This document shows, one piece after another, positions 24,779 through 32,938 of a DNA stretch of 43,405 nt. The stretch spans positions 1-43,405 of the forward strand of contig CABUGI010000006.1 of the NCBI GenBank assembly GCA_902491055.1. The letters are read 5' to 3'. The DNA comes from an uncultured Collinsella sp. Lineage in GTDB: Bacteria; Actinomycetota; Coriobacteriia; Coriobacteriales; Coriobacteriaceae. The position numbers were made by a program, and so were the translations under genes. The notes under the pieces were generated by a model. That model had not been told where the DNA came from. It saw only the letters and a list, made by a program, of their open reading frames with translations, and did no database searches. Numbering within the stretch: position 1 is the stretch's first letter; the number at the start of each line of letters is the position of its first letter.

Positions 24779-26536
24779 CTACAGCTGCCAGTCCGCCGAC
24801 TCCTTTTGCAGCGCAACCATGCGGGCGAATTCTCCGCCTGCTGCCTTGAGCTGCGCCGGAGTGCCCTGTTCGGCAACCACTCCATCCTTGAGCACAACGA
24901 TTTTGTCGGCATTTTCCACCGTACGCATACGGTGGGCAATAACGATAACCGTCTTACCTGCAAGCAGACGGGAGAGCGCCTGCTGCACCACGGTCTCGTT
25001 CTCCACATCCAAGCTTGCCGTCGCCTCGTCCAACAGCACGATGGGCGCGTCCTTAAGCAGCGCACGAGCGATGGAGATGCGCTGGCGCTCGCCGCCGGAG
25101 AGCTTGGAGCCGTTCTCGCCGATCATGGTGTCGTAGCCCTGCGGCATACGACTCACGAACTCATCGCAGTTGGCGGCATGTGCGGCAGCCAAGACTTCCT
25201 CATCGGTGGCGTCACGACGCCCGAGGCGGATGTTTCCCATCACCGTGTCGTCAAAGAGCAGCACGTCTTGGAACACAATGGCGTAGTCGCGCAGCAGCAC
25301 CTCGGGATCCACGCCCGCAACATCCACACCGCCCACGGCAACCTTGCCCGCAGTGGCATCCCAAAAGCGCGCGGCCAGGCGGCTCACCGTAGACTTACCG
25401 GAACCCGAAGGACCGACCAGCGCCGTGACCTCGCCTTCCTTGGCGGTAAAGCTCACATCGGTAAGAACTTTCTCGCCGGCGCGTCCGTCCTCGCCCGCAC
25501 CATAGCCAAATGCCACGTGATCGAACACCACATCGTGGCCCGCAGGCTTAAAGTTCTCGCTGCCCCGCGCCACAGGCTCTTCCATGATGGAACGCATGCG
25601 CTTGGCAGACGACTCGGCGGCAAACAGCTCGGACATTAACATTAATGCCTGGTCAAAGGGCGCATAGATACGGCTCACCATAAGCACGAAGGCAAACAAC
25701 ACCAAAAAGTCGACCTGCCCGGAGGCGACCATCGCGGCGCCCGTGACCAGCGTGGTGGCAATGCCCAGACGCAGGATGGCAAAGGCGGAGTTGACCAAAA
25801 GCCCGTTAACGAGCTCGCCCTTGGTGGTCTCGCGCTCCTCGGCATCGATCACGGCGTTGAGTCCCTCAAGATAATGGGCCTCCTGGTTGGTGGCGCGAAT
25901 CTCGCGAACGCAGTCGAGCGTCTCTTGAATAGCCTCGGTAACCTTGACCTTCTCGGCGCGCACGCGATCAAACACCGGAGTCATGGGGCCGCGTGTTAGA
26001 TACAACACGGCAAAGGCCACGGGAACGCTCCAAAACGCCGCAATCGCCAGCTGCCAGCAAAAGAACAGCGATGCCACGAAGACAATGGCGCTTGCGATGA
26101 TGGCACCCCAAAGCTCTCCCAGCACGTGGCTGTAGGCGTGCTCCATGGCCTGGACGTCGCCCATGATGGTCTCGGTTAAATCGGCCAGATCACGACGACC
26201 AAAAAACGACAGCGGCAGTTTGCGCAAGCGCTCGGCAATCTCCATACGCTGCTTGCCGCACTCCTCGTAAAAGATGCAGTAGGTGTAGTAATACTGCTGC
26301 CAGTTAGAGGCAAAGAGCAGCACGAAAAAGACCAGGAGGCCGCCCACGATCGGCAGGGCATCCGGCAGGTCGGCCCCACTGGCAAGATGCTCGACAAAGC
26401 CGGCCATAACCAGGAATAAAAAGCCCATGCCGGCCATGGTAATGAGATTGGTGAGCGTGGTCCAGAAAATGCCGCGTTTTACGCCGGCGACGCCTTTATC
26501 GGATAGGAAATACTTCTTTTGGAATGAGGCGAACAT
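24779..26536 (-). CDS. ABC exporter half-transporter (permease-ATPase fusion), second subunit
   Basis: A 585-residue type-1 ABC exporter. The N-terminal ~310 residues hold the membrane domain (hydrophobic helices such as MAGMGFLFLVMAGF and IIASAIVFVASLFF). The C-terminal ATPase has Walker A GPSGSGKST, signature LSGGERQR and Walker B VLLDEATASLD. It starts directly at the stop of the preceding ABC gene (TAAATG), so the two are translationally coupled and should form a heterodimer. Substrate unknown; a divergent AraC-type regulator suggests a regulated uptake or efflux system such as those for siderophores or drugs. Confidence 0.92.
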   Translation of the reverse strand: MFASFQKKYFLSDKGVAGVKRGIFWTTLTNLITMAGMGFLFLVMAGFVEHLASGADLPDALPIVGGLLVFFVLLFASNWQQYYYTYCIFYEECGKQRMEIAERLRKLPLSFFGRRDLADLTETIMGDVQAMEHAYSHVLGELWGAIIASAIVFVASLFFCWQLAIAAFWSVPVAFAVLYLTRGPMTPVFDRVRAEKVKVTEAIQETLDCVREIRATNQEAHYLEGLNAVIDAEERETTKGELVNGLLVNSAFAILRLGIATTLVTGAAMVASGQVDFLVLFAFVLMVSRIYAPFDQALMLMSELFAAESSAKRMRSIMEEPVARGSENFKPAGHDVVFDHVAFGYGAGEDGRAGEKVLTDVSFTAKEGEVTALVGPSGSGKSTVSRLAARFWDATAGKVAVGGVDVAGVDPEVLLRDYAIVFQDVLLFDDTVMGNIRLGRRDATDEEVLAAAHAANCDEFVSRMPQGYDTMIGENGSKLSGGERQRISIARALLKDAPIVLLDEATASLDVENETVVQQALSRLLAGKTVIVIAHRMRTVENADKIVVLKDGVVAEQGTPAQLKAAGGEFARMVALQKESADWQL

Positions 26537-28363
26537 TTAGGCCTCGCCTCCCTTCGTGACGGCGGCATCCGCGGTCGCTGCAGTGATTTTCCAGCTCGCG
26601 GCCTGTTCGTATTCGGCCCACATCTTGGCATACAGACCCTCTTGGGACAGCAGCTCGGCATGGGTACCCGACTCCTGTACACTGCCCTGGTTGAGCACCA
26701 CGATTTGGTCTGCGCCCACTACAGTCGAGAGTCGGTGCGCAATCATAATGACCGTGCGACCCGCCGCCAGCTTGCTAAAGGCGCGCTGGATGAGCGCCTC
26801 GTTCTCGGGGTCGGCAAACGCCGTGGCCTCATCGAGCACCACGATAGGCGCGCCTTTAAGGATCGCGCGGGCGAGTGCCACGCGCTGAACCTCGCCACCC
26901 GAAAGATATGCTCCGCCGGCACCGAGCATGGTATTGATGCCCTGGGGGAGCTTGGCCACAATGTCGTCGCACTGAGCTGCGGAGAGGGCCGCACGCACTT
27001 CGTCGTCAGTGGCCGTAGGCTTGGAGGCGCGCACGTTGTCGGCAAGTGTTTGCCGGAACAGCTGGTTGGTCTGGAACACGAAGGCGACCTGGTCCATAAG
27101 CTCGTGCGGATCCATTTCGCGAACGTCCACACCGCCTACGAGCACTCGACCCGAGGAAACATCCCAAAAACGCGGGATCAGGCTTGCGCAGGTTGACTTA
27201 CCGCCACCCGAGGGACCCACCAGGGCGAGGGTGCTACCCGCGGAAACGCTAAAACTCACATGGCTGACAGCAGGTGCTTCGGCGCCCTCGTAGGTAAAGC
27301 TCACGTCCTCAAATCGCACGTCGCCGCCGGCAGGGTGCTTGGGTTGGGCGGGCACGGAGAGCTGCTTGGAATCCATGACGCTTCGGATGCGAGCCAGCGA
27401 ATCGGCACTCATCTGAGAGGCCTCGCCCACAAACATGAGCTTGGTCATGGCCGTCGGCACCACGGCCGAAAATATCGCGTAAAACGTGAAGTTGGTCATA
27501 AAATGCGCGAAGTCCGTCTCGCCCGGCGCCAACAGCAACGCCACGGGCAACAGGAATGCCACAAGACCATTGAGCGCGGTAAGGTTGAGTACCTGCGGAC
27601 CTCGACAGAACGTGCCCGCATAGTTTTGCGCCATGTCGGCGTATTCGGCGATCGCATCGTGGAAGGCCTTAAAGGAGTAGACCGTCTGCTGAAACACCTT
27701 GACCACGGGGATGCCGCGTACGTATTCGGTGCCGGTCTTGTTCATCTTGACCAGCGCTCCCATGTAGGCCTTCATAAACTCGCCGCCCTTGCCGCCCATC
27801 ATGGCGGCCATGGTGCCAAACGAAACGACGACCGAGATAAGGCATGCCGCCCCCAAACGCCAATCGAGCGCGAAAAGAAGCACGAGCAAGCCCACGACCA
27901 TGGCGGCGGCGCCTGCGATATCGGGCAGCATGTGTGCGAGCAAAGTCTCGGTGGAGGCGGCGCATCCGTCTACAACACGACGCAGCTCGCCGGTGGCGTG
28001 CGTGTCAAAGTAGCCAAGCGGCAGCTTAAGCAGGTGCTCGCTCGTAGTCTTGCGGATATTGGACGCGCAGCGAAACGCGGACAGATGCGTGCACATGAGC
28101 CCCACGAAATAAGCTACGATGCTTACCAGGGCAAAACCCACGGCCCACCAACCGTACATCGCGATGTTAGTGGCTTCGCTCCAGTTGGGCGCCACGGCGA
28201 TCAGGTCGCGCGCGACAAGCCAAATGCACACGTACGGGCCAAAGCTCAGCAGCTGCGAGAGCGCCGAGAGCGCCATGCCCAAATACGTTAGGAATTTGCG
28301 GTCACCGGCATACGCGAGCAACTCGCCGATGCCTCCACCTTCCCTTTTTGATTCCTTTGCCAT
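26537..28363 (-). CDS. ABC exporter half-transporter (permease-ATPase fusion), first subunit
   Basis: A 608-residue partner of the following ABC gene. Membrane helices fill the first ~330 residues. The ATPase has Walker A GPSGGGKST, signature LSGGEVQR and Walker B VVLDEATAFADPE, in which the usual Ser-Ala after DEAT is replaced by Ala-Phe, a change often seen in one half of heterodimers. The start is the ATG at 28363 with AAAGGAAT upstream; an in-frame ATG 63 bases earlier lacks a ribosome site. Divergent from an AraC regulator, with a 10-bp palindrome AGCCATGGCT at 28421-28430 between them. Confidence 0.92.
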   Translation of the reverse strand: MAKESKREGGGIGELLAYAGDRKFLTYLGMALSALSQLLSFGPYVCIWLVARDLIAVAPNWSEATNIAMYGWWAVGFALVSIVAYFVGLMCTHLSAFRCASNIRKTTSEHLLKLPLGYFDTHATGELRRVVDGCAASTETLLAHMLPDIAGAAAMVVGLLVLLFALDWRLGAACLISVVVSFGTMAAMMGGKGGEFMKAYMGALVKMNKTGTEYVRGIPVVKVFQQTVYSFKAFHDAIAEYADMAQNYAGTFCRGPQVLNLTALNGLVAFLLPVALLLAPGETDFAHFMTNFTFYAIFSAVVPTAMTKLMFVGEASQMSADSLARIRSVMDSKQLSVPAQPKHPAGGDVRFEDVSFTYEGAEAPAVSHVSFSVSAGSTLALVGPSGGGKSTCASLIPRFWDVSSGRVLVGGVDVREMDPHELMDQVAFVFQTNQLFRQTLADNVRASKPTATDDEVRAALSAAQCDDIVAKLPQGINTMLGAGGAYLSGGEVQRVALARAILKGAPIVVLDEATAFADPENEALIQRAFSKLAAGRTVIMIAHRLSTVVGADQIVVLNQGSVQESGTHAELLSQEGLYAKMWAEYEQAASWKITAATADAAVTKGGEA

Positions 28364-28477
28364 GAGATTCCTTTCTAACGGCTTGAGAGTTAACCGTAAT
28401 GAACTTATCATTGATGTGTTAGCCATGGCTCACAATCAAGCCAGGCGTGGACGTTTCTGCAAAGGAAAGGGACGCTT

Positions 28478-29482
28478 TTGCAAATACGACGGGCAGCGAC
28501 CGACATAACCGAGCTCTACGCACCGCAATTTGAGCAGTTTGGCCTGGAGCTTACCGGCAAGGGCGCCGTCTTTACCGGCGAGGTGGCAAACGACCGGGCG
28601 CACGGACGCGCATGGATCATGCCCCTCTCCCCTGCCTGCATCGTCATGGAGCATTTCATTACCCCGACGCACGATATGTACCTGGCCGAATACACACCCG
28701 AGCCGTACGCCTGCGTGAGCGAAGTCAGCGCGCCCACACTTACATGCATGCCCGAGGCTGGTATAACGCCCGCGAACCTCAAACCATTGCATGGACCGTG
28801 GCCAAACAATGCCGTTTGCAGCTTTATCCAAGATAGCTGTGGCGAGGAATTAAGCCCGCTGTTTGCGGGGGAGCTTTATCACTCGCGCTCGGTGCTCTTT
28901 TTGCCTGGATATTTTGACGAACTGGAACACCGCTATCCCACCGAGTTCGCGGGAATCTTTGAGGCGTTTGCCGAATCATGGCACGAGGAAGCGACGTCTG
29001 CCATCTGCCACACGCTGCGCCGGATTAACGAGGACCGCGCCCGCACCGTAGGCGGACACGTCTATATGCAGGGCATCGTGGAGACCATGGTCGCGGAGCT
29101 CGCCTGTTCGCGCGCGGCCCACAAGCAGGCGCGGCAGGCGGCAGACACACGCGTCAGCATAACCATTGCCGAAGAAGCAACGGCAATGATTGAGCGCGCG
29201 CTCGACAAAGGCAGACGTGTGGGTATCAACGAGGTGGCCGAGAGGCTCTACACAAGCCGCTCCAAACTATGCGCCACCTTTAAGGCCCAAACCGGCGAGT
29301 CCCTGGGCGCCTACATTCGCAGACGTCGCATGGAGCGAGCACAGGATCTTTTGGCCGATAGCGCGCTCACGATAGCGCAGGTGGCAGAGCGTCTAGGCTA
29401 CCCTCAGCAGGCCGCCTTCGCCCAAGCCTTCAAGCAATACACCGGCATGACACCCACGGCTTGGCGAAGCAAGCATCGCTAA
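28478..29482 (+). CDS. AraC-family transcriptional regulator
   Basis: A 334-residue regulator. The C-terminal ~100 residues carry the two AraC helix-turn-helix motifs (INEVAERLYTSRSKLCATFK and IAQVAERLGYPQQAAFAQAF) and end in the family's PTAWR. The N-terminal effector domain is not recognisable in detail. I choose the TTG at 28478 as start because AAAGGAAAGG lies seven bases upstream and the frame contains no better start before the conserved region. Divergent placement next to two ABC half-transporters suggests it activates them in response to the transported compound. Confidence 0.85.
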   Translation: MQIRRAATDITELYAPQFEQFGLELTGKGAVFTGEVANDRAHGRAWIMPLSPACIVMEHFITPTHDMYLAEYTPEPYACVSEVSAPTLTCMPEAGITPANLKPLHGPWPNNAVCSFIQDSCGEELSPLFAGELYHSRSVLFLPGYFDELEHRYPTEFAGIFEAFAESWHEEATSAICHTLRRINEDRARTVGGHVYMQGIVETMVAELACSRAAHKQARQAADTRVSITIAEEATAMIERALDKGRRVGINEVAERLYTSRSKLCATFKAQTGESLGAYIRRRRMERAQDLLADSALTIAQVAERLGYPQQAAFAQAFKQYTGMTPTAWRSKHR

Positions 29483-29546
29483 GGCCCAGGCTCCCTGGCC
29501 GTAACGGAGCGATTAATTAGCCGCCGTCCGTCAGCTCACCCAGGAT

Positions 29547-30911
29547 CTAAACGTCAAGATGTGCACGATCAAGCGCCTTTTTGATAAGAGGGACAGATCG
29601 ATCAGCCAAATACAACGGAATGTTGAGCACCCCGTCGTCGAGCTTTAGGTTCTTAAGTGAGTAGCGGACCCTCAATGGAGTCGTCTCCGCATGCTTGTCG
29701 GCATAGTACTTAAGGCTCTTGGAATGAACGACCTCTCCCGATTTGACCTCGACGGGAACGATTTCGTTTCCGACTTGAATCAAAAAATCGACTTCGTGCT
29801 TCGGCTTCTCGTTTGTCCAATAACGCGGAGCAGCATCTAACTGTGAAAGCAATGCCTGAAGCACATAGTTCTCGGCGAACGAACCTTTGAACTCCGAAAA
29901 TAGCGCATCCGAGATGGCAAAAGCGGACGCATCCAGCCTTGCCATGCGGCGCAGCAAGCCGACATCAAGACAGTAGACCTTAAATGCCTTGAGGTCATCG
30001 TACGCAGAGAGCGGCACACCACCGGCAGCATTAAGGCGAACCGCCGTGATGAGCCCAGCATCGGCAAGCCATTCCAGAGCATCCTCGTATTCTCGAGCAC
30101 GAGCCCCCTCGCGCACCGCACCCCAAACGAACTTTTTGTTCTCGCGCGCCAACTGAGCTGGAATCGAGTTCCATATTTGTGAAAGCTTGGCGAACTGCGC
30201 ACGGCCACCATGCTTGGCAAAATCGCGCTCGTAGGAATCCAAGAGATCAGACAACACCTTATCGACCTGGACGATATCGCCCGTCTCCACCCACCGGCCG
30301 AGAGCCTCTGGCATGCCGCCGCATGCAAAATAACGACGAAGATGCTCGACGAGACGGACATGGAAGAAATCGGGCACTGTCTCGATCTGATCCAGGCCGC
30401 CAAGGTATTCGTCGTAGTTTGCAGCGCCCTCGGCTTTCAGAAACTCGGAAAAGCTCATGGGGCGCATCTCCATGAACTCGACCTTTCCCACCGGAAAAGC
30501 GCTGGTCTCACGGGACAAGCGAACGCCCAACAAAGACCCTGCGCATGCGACGTGATACTCGGGGGCCTCGTCACAGAAGTATTTAAGGGCGCCGACTGCA
30601 GAAGGACAATCCTGGATCTCATCAATAATAAGCAGCGTTTCGCCGGGCTCGATAGGCTGTCCAAGTGCCAGGGAAAGATTTGAGATGATCCGTCGAGGAT
30701 CGCGCGTACCTTCGAAAAACTGAGCGTACTCGCTCTGTACCCCAGGTGACGGCTCCTCGAGCGTCAGATACACAAAATTGAGGTACGAGGTTCGGCCGAA
30801 CTCCTTAAGCGCCCACGTCTTTCCAACCTGGCGCGCCCCCTTAAGGATAAGCGGCTTACGATATTCTGACGCTTTCCAAGCGTTAAGCTTGGCAATGATA
30901 TCTCGCTGCAT
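29547..30911 (-). CDS. AAA ATPase with DUF4143 domain
   Basis: A 454-residue protein of the widespread AAA_14/DUF4143 family. Walker A is GARQVGKT (residues 25-32) and Walker B is LLIIDEIQD near residue 95. The C-terminal region KHEVDFLIQVGNEIVPVEVKSG resembles a PD-(D/E)XK nuclease-like core. The cellular role of the family is unknown; such genes are typically solitary and vary between strains. Start ATG at 30911 with GGGAGG upstream. A large dyad lies directly upstream and probably controls it. Confidence 0.88.
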   Translation of the reverse strand: MQRDIIAKLNAWKASEYRKPLILKGARQVGKTWALKEFGRTSYLNFVYLTLEEPSPGVQSEYAQFFEGTRDPRRIISNLSLALGQPIEPGETLLIIDEIQDCPSAVGALKYFCDEAPEYHVACAGSLLGVRLSRETSAFPVGKVEFMEMRPMSFSEFLKAEGAANYDEYLGGLDQIETVPDFFHVRLVEHLRRYFACGGMPEALGRWVETGDIVQVDKVLSDLLDSYERDFAKHGGRAQFAKLSQIWNSIPAQLARENKKFVWGAVREGARAREYEDALEWLADAGLITAVRLNAAGGVPLSAYDDLKAFKVYCLDVGLLRRMARLDASAFAISDALFSEFKGSFAENYVLQALLSQLDAAPRYWTNEKPKHEVDFLIQVGNEIVPVEVKSGEVVHSKSLKYYADKHAETTPLRVRYSLKNLKLDDGVLNIPLYLADRSVPLIKKALDRAHLDV

Positions 30912-30930
30912 GACCGAACCTCCCGCAAAG

Positions 30931-31005
30931 AAACTTCCGTAAACGTGATATTTCCCACATTTTACCCTAGGTAAAACGTGACATTTATCACATTTACGGA
31001 AGTTT
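30931..31005. promoter_or_regulatory. 75-bp dyad operator upstream of the AAA/DUF4143 gene
   Basis: Outer arms AAACTTCCGTAAA (30931-30943) and TTTACGGAAGTTT (30993-31005) are a perfect 13-bp inverted repeat. Inside, CACATTTTACC and GGTAAAACGTG form a second near-perfect pair around TAG. ACGTGA also occurs twice. The dyad ends 20 bases before the start codon and probably overlaps the promoter. It is AT-rich compared with its surroundings. Confidence 0.6.
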
Positions 31006-31037
31006 TAAGTTCATTTCGCCACACTTCCATCACATTC

Positions 31038-31066
31038 AAAAGGCGGAGGCGCATTTTGCGCCTCCG
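31038..31066 (-). terminator. Terminator downstream of gatB and the nested hairpin element
   Basis: On the minus strand CGGAGGCGCA and TGCGCCTCCG form a stem with a very short AAA loop, followed by CCTTTTG. It lies past the nested hairpin behind gatB and could end the gatCAB transcript. Confidence 0.75.
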
Positions 31067-31116
31067 TCACCATCTTTCCTATCAGCCTACCTGACCCGAA
31101 CGGCCGAGTCGTTGCA

Positions 31117-31257
31117 GAACCCGGGAGCCCCGGCAGGGCGGGTGCTTGCTCAAAATGAGTTCCGCACGCAAAGAAGGCCACTTAATGTGGCCTTCGTCTT
31201 GCGCAGGACTGTTCGAAATTTTGAGGAAGCACCCGCCCTGCCGGGGCTCCCGGGTTC
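31117..31257 (-). other. Nested inverted-repeat element, copy 2
   Basis: Outer arms 31117-31147 and 31227-31257 are a perfect 31-bp inverted repeat, extended after one mismatch by CTCAAAAT/ATTTTGAG. The core 31157-31216, read on the minus strand, begins TCGAACAGTCCTG, holds AAGGCCAC-ATTAA-GTGGCCTT, and ends CGTGCGGAACTC. It has the same 60-nt length as copy 1. It begins four bases after the gatB stop, in gatB orientation, and is followed by a terminator. Confidence 0.75.
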
Positions 31258-31261
31258 CCGC

Positions 31262-32938
31262 TTACGAGAGCGACGTTCTCAGCAACTCGTTGAAGAGTTT
31301 TGGGTTGCCCTTGCCGCGGCTCGCCTTCATGCACTGGCCCACCAAAAAGCCAATGACCTTCTGGTTGCCGTCACGATACTGCTGCGCCTGATCGGCACAG
31401 TTAGCCAGCACCTCGTCCACGATCGGCTGCAGCGCGCCGGCATCGCTCACCTGACGCATACCGCGCTCGTCGACGATCTTGTTGGGATCGTCACCGGTCT
31501 GGGCCATGGCCTCAAAGACCTCGTGCGCTTGGTTGGAGCTGATGGCATCGGTCGCCAGCAGCTTGGCGAGTGCCGCCACCTGAGCCGACGCGATGCCGGA
31601 CTCGGCGAGCGACACGCCCGCACCCTTAAGGTAGGCAATCATCTCGTTCACCAGCAAGTTTGCGACCGTCTGAGCCTCCTTGCCAGCCATACCGGCAGCG
31701 GCGGCCTCAAAGAACTCTGCAAACTCGGGGTCGCCGGCGATCTGCTCGGCGTCGGCCGCCTTAATGCCAAAGTCGGCCTCAAAGCGGGTGCGCTTGGCAT
31801 CGGGCAGCTCGGGGATCTCGCCACGGCAGCGGTCGATGAATTCGTCGTCCAGATCAAACGGCGCCAGGTCGGGATCGGGGAACAGACGATAGTCGTCAGC
31901 CGTCTCCTTGACACGCATGACCACGGTGCGCTTGCGGCTGGGCTCCCAGTGGCGGGTCTCCTGGTAGATAATGCCGCCCTCCTCGAGCACCTCGGCCTGA
32001 CGGCAGATCTCGTAGGCAAGGCCGTCGTGCAGGCTCTTGAACGAGTTGAGGTTCTTGAGCTCGGTCTTGGTGCCCAGCTTGGTCTCGCCGCGGCGACGCA
32101 GCGACACGTTGCCGTCGCAGCGCATGGAGCCCTTCTCCATGGAGCAGTCCGAAATGCCCAGCGTCACAAAGATGCGACGGAGCTTTTCCATAAACAGACG
32201 CGCTTCCTCGGGCGTACGCAAATCGGGCTCAGTCACGAGCTCGATCAGCGGCGTGCCGCAGCGGTTGTAGTCGACGAGCGACTCGGCCGCGGCGGTAATG
32301 CGGCCCTCGGCACCACCCACGTGCACCATCTTGGCGGCGTCCTCCTCCATATGGATGCGCAGGATGCGGATGGGCACCGTGTAGGAACCGTCCTCGCGAC
32401 GCTCGGGCATCTGCAAGTTGGACGCGTCGTAGCTGGCCAGATGGCCGGCGCGCTGATTGCCCTCGCGCATGGTCGACGTCATGGACGTGGACAGGCCCTC
32501 GGCGTTGGCCGAGGCGCTCGCCAGGCTCTGAGCCTCGGCCTCGCCAAACGCGCAGTCGGGGCGCTCGGCGGCACCGCGACCGGTCACATCCAGATCAAGG
32601 TGACCGTACATGGCAAAGGCGACCGGACCCTGCGTGGTCTGGAAGTTCTTGGCCATGTCGGGATAGAAGTAGTGCTTGCGGTAGAACATCGAGTGACGCT
32701 GGATCTCGCAGTTGGTGGCAAGGCCGGCCTTGACGATGCTCTCGATGGCGCGCTTGTTAGGCACCGGCAGGGCGCCGGGCAGGCCCAGGCACACCGGGCA
32801 CACGTTTGCGTTGGGCTCGTCATCGTGGCTGAGCTTGCAGTTGCAGAACATCTTGGTATCGAGTGCGGTGAGCTCGGTATGGATCTCCAGGCCGATCACG
32901 GCCTCCCAATCCTGCAGGACCTCGGAAAGCTCCTTCAT
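31262..32938 (-). CDS. gatB: Aspartyl/glutamyl-tRNA amidotransferase subunit B
   Basis: A 558-residue GatB, the kinase/transferase subunit that amidates Glu-tRNA(Gln) or Asp-tRNA(Asn). Family features are the VIGLEIHTEL start, the zinc cysteines in FCNCKL and CPVCLGLPG, YFYPD, RIHMEEDAAK and the GTKTELKNLNSF segment, with a C-terminal YqeY-like tail. It is about 80 residues longer than usual (about 475). An Ala/Ser-rich stretch at about residues 119-183 lies between the YGHLDLDV strand and the DGSYTVPIRIL strand. Start at 32938 overlaps the gatA stop by one base. Confidence 0.95.
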   Translation of the reverse strand: MKELSEVLQDWEAVIGLEIHTELTALDTKMFCNCKLSHDDEPNANVCPVCLGLPGALPVPNKRAIESIVKAGLATNCEIQRHSMFYRKHYFYPDMAKNFQTTQGPVAFAMYGHLDLDVTGRGAAERPDCAFGEAEAQSLASASANAEGLSTSMTSTMREGNQRAGHLASYDASNLQMPERREDGSYTVPIRILRIHMEEDAAKMVHVGGAEGRITAAAESLVDYNRCGTPLIELVTEPDLRTPEEARLFMEKLRRIFVTLGISDCSMEKGSMRCDGNVSLRRRGETKLGTKTELKNLNSFKSLHDGLAYEICRQAEVLEEGGIIYQETRHWEPSRKRTVVMRVKETADDYRLFPDPDLAPFDLDDEFIDRCRGEIPELPDAKRTRFEADFGIKAADAEQIAGDPEFAEFFEAAAAGMAGKEAQTVANLLVNEMIAYLKGAGVSLAESGIASAQVAALAKLLATDAISSNQAHEVFEAMAQTGDDPNKIVDERGMRQVSDAGALQPIVDEVLANCADQAQQYRDGNQKVIGFLVGQCMKASRGKGNPKLFNELLRTSLS

